Source of the DNA: DASRIA01 sp035650255
GTDB taxonomy: Bacteria > Actinomycetota > Thermoleophilia > Solirubrobacterales > JBBDJG01
Direction of reading: 5' to 3'
DNA length: 64,000 nucleotides
Assembly: GCA_035650255.1 (NCBI GenBank)
Contig: DASRIA010000045.1
Span: forward strand, 1 to 64,000
Below are positions 8,539 to 16,239 of this stretch, one piece after another; position 1 is the first letter of the stretch; the number at the start of each line of letters is the position of its first letter. Made by a program: the position numbers and the translations under genes. A model generated the notes under the pieces. That model was not told the DNA's origin, did not search any database, and saw nothing but the letters and a program-made list of their open reading frames with translations.

Positions 8539-9198
8539 TCAGCGTGGCTGGGGAACGATGCGGATGTACGGCCGCGGCGACTGCCAGCCGTCCGGGTACT
8601 GCTTGCGGGCCTCGTCGTCGGAGACCGACCCGGCGATGATCACGTCCTCGCCCTCCTGCCAGTTCACCGGGGTCGAGACCTTGTGGTTGGCGGTCAGCTG
8701 CAGCGAGTCGATCACGCGCAGGACCTCGTCGAAGTTGCGGCCGGTCGTCATCGGATACACGAGGATCAGCTTGACCTTCTTGTCCGGCCCGATCACGAAG
8801 ACGTTGCGGACTGTCTGGTTGTCGGCCGGCGTGCGGTCGGCCGGATCGCCGCTGACGTCGCCGGGCAGCATGCCGTACTGCTTCGAGACGTTGAAGTCGG
8901 CGTCGCCGATCATCGGATAGTTGGGGGCGTGACCCTGCGTCTCCTCGATGTCCGTGGCCCACTTCTCGTGGTTGTCGACCGGGTCGACGGACAGCCCGAT
9001 GATCTTGACGTCGCGCTTGTCGAACTCGGGCTTGATCTTGGCCATGTAGCCGAGCTCGGTCGTGCAGACGGGCGTGAAGTCCCTCGGATGGGAGAAGAGC
9101 ACGGCCCACGAATCCCCGATCCAGTCGTGGAAGCGGATCTTGCCCTCGGTCGTCTCGGCCTCGAAGTCAGGTGCTGTATCGCCGATTTGAAGAGCCAT
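8539..9198 (-). CDS. 1-Cys peroxiredoxin (Prx6 family)
   Basis: A 219-residue thiol peroxidase. The peroxidatic Cys45 sits in SHPRDFTPVCTTELG (the P-x-x-x-T/S-x-x-C motif), and the conserved Arg is in TVRNVFVIGPDKKVKLILVY. The length and the C-terminal domain (NHKVSTPVNWQEGEDVII and the PDGWQSPRPYIRIVPQP end) are those of the Prx6 group, which reduces H2O2 and alkyl hydroperoxides with one catalytic Cys. ATG 9198 has AGAGGA upstream, and a TAGACT-like -10 lies about 40 nt before the start, so this gene has a normal leader. It heads an operon with the O-methyltransferase. Confidence 0.93.
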   Translation of the reverse strand: MALQIGDTAPDFEAETTEGKIRFHDWIGDSWAVLFSHPRDFTPVCTTELGYMAKIKPEFDKRDVKIIGLSVDPVDNHEKWATDIEETQGHAPNYPMIGDADFNVSKQYGMLPGDVSGDPADRTPADNQTVRNVFVIGPDKKVKLILVYPMTTGRNFDEVLRVIDSLQLTANHKVSTPVNWQEGEDVIIAGSVSDDEARKQYPDGWQSPRPYIRIVPQPR

Positions 9199-9287
9199 CG
9201 TTCGTCCTCTCGTCCGGTTGGTTGGTCAAGTCTAGTTCGACGTTTCCAAAGTCGGCGTGAGGATGGTCACCGACGTCACGATTGCGC

Positions 9288-9293
9288 GATACT
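9288..9293 (+). promoter_or_regulatory. -10 element GATACT of leaderless promoter
   Basis: GATACT ends 7 nt before the ATG at 9301, at the head of the four-gene catabolic operon. Confidence 0.55.
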
Positions 9294-9300
9294 CGATCCG

Positions 9301-10086
9301 ATGGCGCCCGCCGACGTCGACCCGACGACCCATATCAGCCAGGCCTATCCCGACCGGGTCGAGGTACGCGGCCGCGACCTGACCGGTGACCTGATGGGCC
9401 GGCTCAGCTTCACCGAGTACTTCCATCTGCTGCTCACCGGGCGCGAGCCGACCGCCGACCAGCGCTTCTTCCTCGACCTGCTGCTGGTGGCGATCGCCGA
9501 GCACGGGATGATGCCCACGAACGTCGCCGCGCGCATGACGCTGTCCGCCGACCCGGGGTCGCTGCAGGGCGCGGTCGCGGCCGGGATCCTCGGCTGCGGG
9601 CCGGTGATCCTCGGCACGGCGGAGGCCTGTGCCCAGGTGCTCGAGGACGCGCAGCAGGAGGTCGCAGCAGGCAGGGAGCCGGCCGCGGTCGCGGCGGACA
9701 TGGCGCACGCGGTCCGCGCCACGGGCGAGCGGATGCCCGGCTTCGGTCATCCGGTGCACCGTCCGCTCGACCCCCGCGCCGAGCGGATCCTCGAGCTCGC
9801 GGACGAGCGCGGCGTGAGCGGGCCGCACGTCCTGCTCGCGCGCAGGTTCCGCGACGGCGTGGCCGCGGCCTGGGGGAAGCCGCTCACGATGAACGTCTCG
9901 ATGCCGATCGCGGCGGTGATGCTCGACCTGGGCTTCGAACCGGCCGCCGTGAAATGCGTGCCGATCCTCGCGCGCACGGCCGGGCTGCTCGCGCATCTCG
10001 CCGAGGAGCGCCGGCATCCGCTCGGCTTCCTGATGGCGGGAAAGGCGGAGGAGGCGATCGAGTACGAGTCCGATGCTCGAGCCTGA
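9301..10086 (+). CDS. citryl-CoA lyase-like (citrate synthase superfamily)
   Basis: A 261-residue protein, far shorter than citrate synthase (~370-430), matching only the CoA-binding/catalytic half. Visible features are the opening ISQAYPDRVEVRGRDLTGDL, AEHGMMPTNVAARMTLSADPGSLQGAVAAG (equivalent to the first catalytic-His loop), MPGFGHPVHRPLDPRAERIL (the second His loop) and LAHLAEERRHPLGFLMAGK near the end. Small actinobacterial homologues are usually called citryl-CoA lyase and would cleave or form a C-C bond between an acyl-CoA and an oxoacid. The start ATG overlaps nothing upstream. Its stop overlaps the next gene by 14 bp, so the two are likely translationally coupled. Confidence 0.78.
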   Translation: MAPADVDPTTHISQAYPDRVEVRGRDLTGDLMGRLSFTEYFHLLLTGREPTADQRFFLDLLLVAIAEHGMMPTNVAARMTLSADPGSLQGAVAAGILGCGPVILGTAEACAQVLEDAQQEVAAGREPAAVAADMAHAVRATGERMPGFGHPVHRPLDPRAERILELADERGVSGPHVLLARRFRDGVAAAWGKPLTMNVSMPIAAVMLDLGFEPAAVKCVPILARTAGLLAHLAEERRHPLGFLMAGKAEEAIEYESDARA

Positions 10087-11374
10087 GATCGAGACCCGCG
10101 CGTGGGCGGAGCAGCTCGCGCTCGACGACGCTTCCTACCGCACCCAGCTCTCCTATCTGTTCGAATGCTCGGCCTTCTACCGGGAGAAGCTTGCCGCGGC
10201 GGGGGTCGAGAACGCCGCCGACGCCGGCGGCCTGGCGGACATCGCGCAGCTGCCCCTGACCGGGAAGTCCGAGGTCAAGGCGACATCCACTCCGGAGAAC
10301 CCGATCGGGACGCACCTGTGCGCGGCGCCTTCAGAGATCGTGCGGATCTATTCGACCAGCGGCACCACAGGCATGCCCAGCTACATCCCCCTGACGGCCG
10401 GCGACCTCGACAACTGGGTGACCGGGTCGGCTCGCAGCTACGCGGCGTCCGGCGTCACGGCCGGGCAGCGCGTCGTCACGACCTACAACGCCGGCCCGTT
10501 CGTGGCGGGCGCTGCGCTGGACGCGTTCGAGCGCATCGGGGTGTCCCACATCCCGGTCGGGACCGGGAACACCGAGCGGCTGATGCTTGCGATCGACCTG
10601 CTGCAGCCCGAGGCGGCGGTCGTGACGCCCTCCTATGCGGCGTACCTCGCCGAGTGGGCGGCCGAGCGCGACTTCGACCTGCGCGGGTCGAGCGTGACGC
10701 GCGTGCTCGTCGCGGGTGAGCCCGGCGGCGGCGAGCCGGCCTTCCGCGCGATGCTCGAGGAGCGCTGGGGCGCGCGCGTCACGGAGGCGATGGGCATCGG
10801 CGACATCGGCGCGTCGCTGTGGGGCGAGTGCGAGCAGCAGGACGGGATGCATCTGGGCGCGCGCGGGTTCGTCCACCCCGAGCTGATCGACCCCGACACG
10901 GGCGCCGCCCTCGACATGGACGACGGCGCCACCGGCGAGCTCGTGCTGACGCACCTGCGGCATCGCGCCGCCCCTCACCTGCGATTCCGCACGCGCGATC
11001 ACGTCCAGGTGCACACGAGCCCCTGTCCGTGCGGCCGCACGGGCCCGCGCGTGCGCTGCATCGGGCGCACGGACGACATGCTGATCGTGCGCGGGGTGAA
11101 CGTGTTCCCGTCCGCCGTGCGCGAGGTGGTGAGCACATTCGCGCCGGACGTCAGCGGCCACATCCTCGTCGAGCCGAAGGCAGAGGGCGTGAAGCAGGAG
11201 CCCCCGCTGCCCGTGAGCGTCGAGCTGGCCCGTGACGCGGCGCCGGATCCCTCGCTGGCCGAGGCGATCAGGGAGCGGCTGCGCAACGTGCTCGTCGTCC
11301 AGACGCACGTGGACCTCGTGCCCTGGGGCAGCCTGCAGCGCAGCGAGTACAAGTCGAACCTGGTCGAACACTAG
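10073..11374 (+). CDS. phenylacetate-CoA ligase-like AMP-forming acyl-CoA synthetase
   Basis: A 433-residue adenylate-forming enzyme of the PaaK group. The phosphate-binding loop is YSTSGTTGMPSYIPLT (~residue 95). The adenine region TEAMGIGDIGASLWGEC replaces the usual Y-G-x-T-E motif. A cysteine-rich CPCGRTGPRVRCIGRTDDM precedes the hinge and the mobile C-terminal domain (VNVFPSAVREVV; the catalytic Lys probably in SEYKSNLVEH). PaaK-type ligases activate aromatic or related carboxylates as CoA thioesters. It sits between the citryl-CoA-lyase-like gene and the VOC gene, pointing to a carboxylic-acid degradation route. The substrate cannot be read from sequence. Confidence 0.85.
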   Translation: MLEPEIETRAWAEQLALDDASYRTQLSYLFECSAFYREKLAAAGVENAADAGGLADIAQLPLTGKSEVKATSTPENPIGTHLCAAPSEIVRIYSTSGTTGMPSYIPLTAGDLDNWVTGSARSYAASGVTAGQRVVTTYNAGPFVAGAALDAFERIGVSHIPVGTGNTERLMLAIDLLQPEAAVVTPSYAAYLAEWAAERDFDLRGSSVTRVLVAGEPGGGEPAFRAMLEERWGARVTEAMGIGDIGASLWGECEQQDGMHLGARGFVHPELIDPDTGAALDMDDGATGELVLTHLRHRAAPHLRFRTRDHVQVHTSPCPCGRTGPRVRCIGRTDDMLIVRGVNVFPSAVREVVSTFAPDVSGHILVEPKAEGVKQEPPLPVSVELARDAAPDPSLAEAIRERLRNVLVVQTHVDLVPWGSLQRSEYKSNLVEH

Positions 11375-11387
11375 CCGCGGAGGAGCC

Positions 11388-11969
11388 ATGCGAAAACTTC
11401 AGACCCAGGGTGTCCACCACATCACGCTCGTCGGCGCCGGCCGGCAGACGTCGATCGACTTCTGGGAGGGAGTCCTCGGCATGCCGTTCGTCTTCGAGCA
11501 GCCGAACCTCGACAACGCCGCGGACAGCCACCTCTACTTCGATCCGGGCGACGGACGCCTGATCACCATTTTCACCAACGAGGATCGCGAGCCCGATCCC
11601 GAGCGCACTCCCACGGACCCCGGCTGCGTGCACCACATCGCCTTCGCGGTCTCGCAGGCGACCTTCTGGCAGGCCGTCGAGCGCCTCGACGAGCGCAAGA
11701 TCAAGCACAGCGGCGTGAAGGACCGCGGCTTCATGGACTCCATCTACTTCGAGGATCCGCTCGGCCTGCTGATCGAGCTGGCGTCCTATCGCTTCGAGCC
11801 GCCGGCCGGGTTAACGCATGCCGAGGTGCTGCTCGAGGCCCACAAGCTCAGGGTCGAGCGCGGCGACTACAACATCGACCGGGCACATCTGGCCGACGCG
11901 ATCGAGGCACTCGCGCGCCGGTCACGGGACTCGCTGTCGGAGGACCGATCACCCAAGGACCCCTACTAG
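11388..11969 (+). CDS. VOC-family (glyoxalase/extradiol dioxygenase-like) protein
   Basis: A 193-residue protein with two beta-alpha-beta-beta-beta halves. The first starts GVHHITLVGAGRQTSIDFWE, the second CVHHIAFAVSQATFWQAVERL, and FEDPLGLLIELASY closes it. The two His (first residues of each half) and the Glu of LLIELASY are the standard metal-ligand positions of ring-cleaving dioxygenases and glyoxalases, so metal binding is likely. The C-terminal ~50 residues (EVLLEAHKLRVERGDYNIDRAHLADAIEAL split over two helices) are typical of PcpA/LinE-like proteins. GGAGGAG sits just before the ATG, 14 bp after the ligase stop. Confidence 0.85.
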   Translation: MRKLQTQGVHHITLVGAGRQTSIDFWEGVLGMPFVFEQPNLDNAADSHLYFDPGDGRLITIFTNEDREPDPERTPTDPGCVHHIAFAVSQATFWQAVERLDERKIKHSGVKDRGFMDSIYFEDPLGLLIELASYRFEPPAGLTHAEVLLEAHKLRVERGDYNIDRAHLADAIEALARRSRDSLSEDRSPKDPY

Positions 11970-11979
11970 GAGGAGAACC

Positions 11980-12663
11980 ATGGCTGCACACACGCTCAAC
12001 ATTCTGCGGCCGAGCGTCAACAACCTGACGGTGCGCATCTTCGTGCGGGCCGCCGGGCTGGACTTCGACGAGCACGACGTGTGGGGTAAGAAGGACGAGT
12101 CGGAGTTCGTGCGGAAGGACCCCGCGCAGCTCACGCCGATGCTCGAAGCGGATGGCCTGCCGCGCGGATCGCTGTGGGAGAGCTGCGCGATCATGCAGTA
12201 CCTGTGCAACAAGCACGGGCTCGACCGGTTCTATCCCGAGGACCCCGGCGAGCGGGCGATGATCGACAGCGCGATGTTCTACCTGATCGGCACGCTCTAT
12301 CCGCTCGTCGCACGGGCGACGTATCCGGCGCTCGGCTTCCCACAGTACGCAGGCGAGGTCGCCACCTCGGAGGCCGACGATGCGATGAAGGCAAAGGCGC
12401 AGCAGGACGCCGAGGCGGCGATCGCCCAGCCGCTCGAGGCCTACCGCAAGTTCTTCCTGGAAGGAAAGAGCTTCATCGGCGGCGACAGCCCTTCGATCGC
12501 CGACATCCGGCTGGCCGCCACGCTCGAGTTCCTGCACGCGATCGACTACGACTTCCCGGCCTGGGCAAAGGACTACATGGCCGCGGTCGAGTCGGCGTTG
12601 GGCGACGCCTATTCCGAGCCGGCAGCGGACGTGCGCGAGTTCGTCGCGGCCGCGAAGACCTAG
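11980..12663 (+). CDS. glutathione S-transferase-like protein
   Basis: A 227-residue protein. The thioredoxin-like N-terminal domain begins HTLNILRPSVNNLTVRIFVRAAGL, with a Pro/Glu-Ser glutathione-site equivalent in LTPMLEADGLPRGSLWESCAIMQYL. The helical C-terminal domain carries FFLEGKSFIGGDSPSIADI, the N-capping box/hydrophobic-staple motif (S-x-A-D) of GSTs. Most Actinobacteria make mycothiol rather than glutathione, so the thiol cofactor is uncertain. In aromatic-degradation operons such GSTs often isomerise ring-cleavage products next to a VOC dioxygenase. AGGAGGAG precedes the ATG, 10 bp after the VOC gene. Confidence 0.85.
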   Translation: MAAHTLNILRPSVNNLTVRIFVRAAGLDFDEHDVWGKKDESEFVRKDPAQLTPMLEADGLPRGSLWESCAIMQYLCNKHGLDRFYPEDPGERAMIDSAMFYLIGTLYPLVARATYPALGFPQYAGEVATSEADDAMKAKAQQDAEAAIAQPLEAYRKFFLEGKSFIGGDSPSIADIRLAATLEFLHAIDYDFPAWAKDYMAAVESALGDAYSEPAADVREFVAAAKT

Positions 12664-12675
12664 CGCGCGGAGCCT

Positions 12676-13779
12676 CTAGAGCCGCGGCGGGCGCTTGGAC
12701 TTGCGCTTCTTCGTGCAGGTCCGGTACTTGCGCGTGCCGCGCAACGTCGTGCCCTCGCTGGTGAGGACCACGATGCGCACCTTGAACGTCCCGCGGGGCA
12801 GCCCGCGCAGGTTCACGTTCGCGACCTTGCGCTTGCGCTGGAACACCTTGCGGGTCAGCACGCGGATCTTCTTGCCGTTCAGGAAGACGAGCGCCGTCTG
12901 GATCTGGATGCCGCCCGGCTGGCGGATCCGGATCCGGAACTTGCGCCGGCTGACGCACTTGCGATTGGAGGGCAGCCCGATCACGCCCTGCCCCTTGATG
13001 ATCTTGCCGCCGCTGATCGTGCCGTCGGCAAACAGCGTCTCGGGGGCGGGCGGGACGCTCGAGTCGCGCTCCGCGACCTGCAGGGCGCTGCCGGCGGCAG
13101 GCTCCTGGAAGGAGTTGTGCGTGGGGCAGCAGTTGATGTCGTCGTTCGTCCCGATGCCGTTGACCGAGTCGTGGAAGCCCAGCGCCTGCCCCTGAGGCGT
13201 CAGGCGGAAGGGAGAGACGACGGCCTTCCCCCCGATTCCGATCGGCACGAACTGGTAGTAGGGGTCGGCTGGATCGTCGCCGTTGGTGTCGCCGGCGAAC
13301 GCGAGGATGCCGCCGCCCTGGTTGAAGAAGGTCGCGATGTCCGCGCTGCGGGCGATCAGGGCCGCCGAGTCGGCTGTCCCGCCGCGGTTGATCGCGTCCG
13401 AGTTCGACCCCACGACGATGGCGCTGAAGCCGGCGGTGTTGAGCCGTATCGCGTTGAACGCCGGCAGGTTCGCGCTCGGGCAGACGACCTGGTTCGGGCC
13501 GCCCGCGGCGCCCGAGTTGGCGAGCGCAGTGCTGACGATGCCTGTCGTGGAGCAGTCGATCACCAGCAGCGGCCGGGCCGGGTTCGGCGCACCGCCGCGC
13601 ACGTAGTTCACCGCCACCTGCACGAAGTGGCACTGGCCGGTGTTGTCGTAGCCCGCGCAGTGGCTGTCCGCGTCGTGGCCCGTGGCCACGAGGCGGCCGC
13701 CGAAGGCGTCGGCAGGCAGCGCGAACAGCGCGACCGCCACCACGATTGCGGCCAGAGCAGGCCTTTTCCGACTCGTCAC
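12676..13779 (-). CDS. secreted protein with amidotransferase-like domain and Ig-like basic tail
   Basis: A 367-residue protein with signal peptide (RPALAAIVVAVALFALPADA). Residues ~70-190 resemble a flavodoxin/class-I-amidotransferase-like fold: AFNAIRLNTAGFSAIVVGSN, then ADIATFFNQGGGILAFAGD. The order (a variable, then a glycine-rich strand turn) resembles ThuA/GATase-like proteins, but no catalytic triad is evident. The last ~90 residues after KCVSRRKFRI are a compact beta domain ending GTRKYRTCTKKRKSKRPP, with two Cys and a strongly basic tail. Such tails recur in this window and may hold the protein to the envelope. GTG start with AGGGGGA upstream. Confidence 0.6.
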   Translation of the reverse strand: MTSRKRPALAAIVVAVALFALPADAFGGRLVATGHDADSHCAGYDNTGQCHFVQVAVNYVRGGAPNPARPLLVIDCSTTGIVSTALANSGAAGGPNQVVCPSANLPAFNAIRLNTAGFSAIVVGSNSDAINRGGTADSAALIARSADIATFFNQGGGILAFAGDTNGDDPADPYYQFVPIGIGGKAVVSPFRLTPQGQALGFHDSVNGIGTNDDINCCPTHNSFQEPAAGSALQVAERDSSVPPAPETLFADGTISGGKIIKGQGVIGLPSNRKCVSRRKFRIRIRQPGGIQIQTALVFLNGKKIRVLTRKVFQRKRKVANVNLRGLPRGTFKVRIVVLTSEGTTLRGTRKYRTCTKKRKSKRPPRL

Positions 13780-13855
13780 TCCTGAATCCCCCTCTCACGA
13801 CCCTAATCGCGCGCCTCGTCACGCGCAAACGAATCTGCCCCGAGAGGGAGCTCTG

Positions 13856-13997
13856 CTAGTCGTCGTCGTGATGCTCGTGGCCGGCCGCGAAGCGGTCGAA
13901 CCACGCGAGCACCCGCCGCCGGGCCTCCTGCGACGCCGGGGCGTTGAAGCGCTCACCGGTCTCGTTGAAGAATGCGTGCCCCGTCCCAAAGGGAAAC
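13856..13997 (-). pseudogene. C-terminal remnant of a dienelactone hydrolase family gene
   Basis: On the minus strand, in a different frame from the methyltransferase that overlaps it, the sequence reads PFPFGTGHAFFNETGERF, then NAPASQEARRRVLAWFDRF and ends AGHEHHDDD before a TAG at 13856. GHAFFN is the catalytic-His signature of dienelactone hydrolases, and the following A-x-x-A-W-x-R-x-L-x-W-F is their usual last helix. No upstream portion (no Cys-containing nucleophile elbow) remains; the frame opens into the methyltransferase sequence. This is a truncation remnant, probably from a deletion that also replaced the methyltransferase's own 3' end. Confidence 0.7.
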
Positions 13998-15092
13998 GGG
14001 CGTCGCGCCGGTTGGCTTCTCGGCGAAGATCACCGCCTCCCGCGGGCCGAAGAGCGGCGCGACGCGGCCAATCGTGTTCATGCACAGCGCGTCGAGGCCG
14101 AGCACGGCGCGCGTCAGCGCGGGACTCGTCCGCATGCGCTCGCCAAGCCGCGAGGCCAGCAGCGTGCGCGCGGGAGTGCCGCCGCGCCGGACGACGCCGC
14201 GCGTGCCCTCCTCACGCAGGCGCGCCCGCAGCTGCTTCAGGTCGACCGCGTCGTCGTGGGGGCTCTCGGTCCCCGGGAGCAGCGGTCCCAGCCACCTGCC
14301 CAGGCCGGATCGGCCCGTGACCTCGTGCACGCCGATCGCTCCGCCCGGCCGCACGATGTCGAGCGCGAGGCCGAGGGCGCGCGTGGGGTCGGAGAGATGG
14401 TGCAGCGTGCCCAGCATGATCACCGCGTCCGCCGAACCCGGGCGCAACGGCGGCTGCTCCGCACTGCACTGGATGTAGTCGCCCTCGAGCGTGCGCCGGT
14501 TCAGGCGGAGCGCGTTCAGCGAGAGATCGCAGCCGATGTAGTGGTACCCGACGTCCCGCGGATGGCACAACGCGCGGACGGCCTGCGCGGCGCCGCAGCC
14601 CAGGTCGACGAGCACTCCCCCGCCCGCCAGCCTCGGGCGCAGCCGCCGGAAGATCGTGACCTCCCGCGGGTACATGCGGTTGCCGGCGTCCGGCCGCGAA
14701 CGCTCCACCTGCGCGAGCATCGCCTCCTGCCGCGCCTCGCGGCCGTACTCGTCCTCCCAGAAGGCCACGTCCTCGAGGCCCCAGGTCGCCGCCGACGCCT
14801 CCGGCTTCCGGACGGCGAGCCGGCCGAGGAACTCCGACAGCTCGTCGCCGTGCGCCGCGAATGCGCCCGGGTGGCGGTCGGGCAGGCTGGTGTCGACGAG
14901 CGCGGCGAAGTCCTCCGTGAGCAGGCGCGCGATGCCCTCGAGCACGAAGTAGAAGCGCGCGCAGCCTGGACACCGGAAGAAGCCCGCCTCGACGTCCGCG
15001 GCGTCCGTGGCGGAGCGCTCGATCACGGTCAGCTCGAGCGGGAAGCGACCGCACCGCGGACAGCACACGAGTTCCCGCAGCGCCTCCCTCAT
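13953..15092 (-). CDS. class I methyltransferase with N-terminal Trm112-like zinc ribbon
   Basis: A 379-residue protein. Residues 1-65 form a Trm112-like zinc ribbon (LVCCPRCGRFPLEL and FFRCPGCARFYFVLEG, two C-x-x-C). The methyltransferase core follows: VLVDLGCGAAQAVRALC (~165), YIGCDLSLNALRLNRR, SADAVIMLGTLHHLSDPTRAL and GGAIGVHEVTG. Similar proteins occur in surface-glycan and secondary-metabolite loci. The last ~20 residues (after EAVIFAEKPTG) are read from the dienelactone-hydrolase remnant in another frame, so the C-terminus is probably not original. A leaderless -10 (TAGCAT) lies 8 nt before the ATG. Confidence 0.8.
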   Translation of the reverse strand: MREALRELVCCPRCGRFPLELTVIERSATDAADVEAGFFRCPGCARFYFVLEGIARLLTEDFAALVDTSLPDRHPGAFAAHGDELSEFLGRLAVRKPEASAATWGLEDVAFWEDEYGREARQEAMLAQVERSRPDAGNRMYPREVTIFRRLRPRLAGGGVLVDLGCGAAQAVRALCHPRDVGYHYIGCDLSLNALRLNRRTLEGDYIQCSAEQPPLRPGSADAVIMLGTLHHLSDPTRALGLALDIVRPGGAIGVHEVTGRSGLGRWLGPLLPGTESPHDDAVDLKQLRARLREEGTRGVVRRGGTPARTLLASRLGERMRTSPALTRAVLGLDALCMNTIGRVAPLFGPREAVIFAEKPTGATPVSLWDGARILQRDR

Positions 15093-15100
15093 CGCGGCGG

Positions 15101-15106
15101 ATGCTA
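15101..15106 (-). promoter_or_regulatory. -10 element TAGCAT of leaderless promoter
   Basis: Read on the minus strand, TAGCAT ends 8 nt before the ATG at 15092. It is arranged back to back with the GATACT at 15164 that serves the divergent cyclase. Confidence 0.45.
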
Positions 15107-15163
15107 CTCCGCGCCACCGGCCACCCCCCGCCGCTGCGCCTCATACTCCCTCGCCGTCGAGCC

Positions 15164-15169
15164 GATACT
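15164..15169 (+). promoter_or_regulatory. -10 element GATACT of leaderless promoter
   Basis: GATACT ends 8 nt before the ATG at 15178; no Shine-Dalgarno. Confidence 0.5.
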
Positions 15170-15177
15170 CAGAATCG

Positions 15178-16221
15178 ATGCAAGACACGTCCCTGCACGG
15201 AAGCGAGGACGGCCACCGCACCCAGATGGCCCGTTTCGGCGCCCTGCTGTTCAGCGGCGGCGGCGCGATCACGGCGCTTGGCCTGGTGCTTCCGCACCAG
15301 CCGCAGATCGACGCAGCCGGGCTCGCGGTGGTGGCCGGGGCTGCCGGAGTGCTCGGCGGGCTCTCTGCGCTCGGAGCGGAACGGTTCCCGGGTTGGGTGT
15401 ATGCGGTGCTGCCTGCCGGCGGCACCGCGCTCGTGTCGCTCGCGCTGCTCTTCAACGGTGAGCGCCACGGCGGCCCGGCCGGCGGCGACGAGATGTACTA
15501 CCTGTGGGTGGTGCTGTATGCCGCGTACTTCCTCGGGCGCATCGCCACAGCCGCGCATGCGGTCCTGATCGCGGCGGCGTACGCCGCGGTGCTGGTCGCG
15601 ATCGACCCCGGCCCGATCGGGGTCAGCCGCTGGCTCAGCACCGTGGGCCTGGTGTTCGGCACGGCCGTGGTCGTGCACATGCTGAGCCGGCGCATCGGCC
15701 GGCTGGTCGCCGAGCTTCAGCTCGCGGCCCGCACCGACGGCCTCACCGGACTGGCCAATCGCCGCGCTTTCGAGGAGCACTTCGAGCGCGAGGTGGCGCG
15801 TGCGCATCGCACCCATCGCCCGTTCGCCCTGTTGCTCGCGGACATCGACCGCTTCAAGGAGATCAACGACCGCTACGGCCACGTCGCGGGCGACGCCGCC
15901 TTGTCCCAACTCGGCCGGCTGCTGCCCGCTGAGCTGCGCCGCGACGACATACCGGCGCGCGTGGGCGGCGACGAGTTCGCGGTGCTGATGCCGGACCTGG
16001 ACGCCCATGAGGCGAGAGACCTGGGCGGCCGGGTCATTCGCATCGTGAGCGAGCGGCTGAGCGCAACCGGCCCGGCCGTCGGCTTCAGCTTCGGCGTAGC
16101 CGCGTTCGGGCGCGACGGCCTCACGCTGGACGAGCTGACCCGGGCCGCGGACCAGGGACTCTATGCGGCCAAGGGCGCGTCGCCTGGGAACGAGCTCGCC
16201 GCCCGCCGCCGCAGCGCCTGA
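15178..16221 (+). CDS. membrane-bound diguanylate cyclase (GGDEF)
   Basis: A 347-residue protein. Residues ~20-165 contain about six hydrophobic helices (for example FGALLFSGGGAITALGLVL and LYAAYFLGRIATAAHAVL). They are followed by a GGDEF domain from ~180: RTDGLTGLANRRAFEEHF, LLADIDRFKEINDRYGH and RVGGDEFAVLMPD. The intact GGDEF signature and the metal-binding Asp in ADIDRFK indicate an active cyclase making c-di-GMP from two GTP. RRDD, five residues before the signature, fits the R-x-x-D inhibitory site, so product inhibition is likely. The membrane part resembles no named sensor (not MHYT or MASE1 that I can recognise). Confidence 0.9.
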   Translation: MQDTSLHGSEDGHRTQMARFGALLFSGGGAITALGLVLPHQPQIDAAGLAVVAGAAGVLGGLSALGAERFPGWVYAVLPAGGTALVSLALLFNGERHGGPAGGDEMYYLWVVLYAAYFLGRIATAAHAVLIAAAYAAVLVAIDPGPIGVSRWLSTVGLVFGTAVVVHMLSRRIGRLVAELQLAARTDGLTGLANRRAFEEHFEREVARAHRTHRPFALLLADIDRFKEINDRYGHVAGDAALSQLGRLLPAELRRDDIPARVGGDEFAVLMPDLDAHEARDLGGRVIRIVSERLSATGPAVGFSFGVAAFGRDGLTLDELTRAADQGLYAAKGASPGNELAARRRSA

Positions 16222-16239
16222 GCGCCGCCCGTCAGGGCG

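Noticed and set aside
9301..10086. Citrate synthase of the TCA cycle
   Set aside because: At 261 residues it lacks the large helical parts of citrate synthase and sits in a catabolic operon, so only the superfamily and citryl-CoA lyase-like label is supported.
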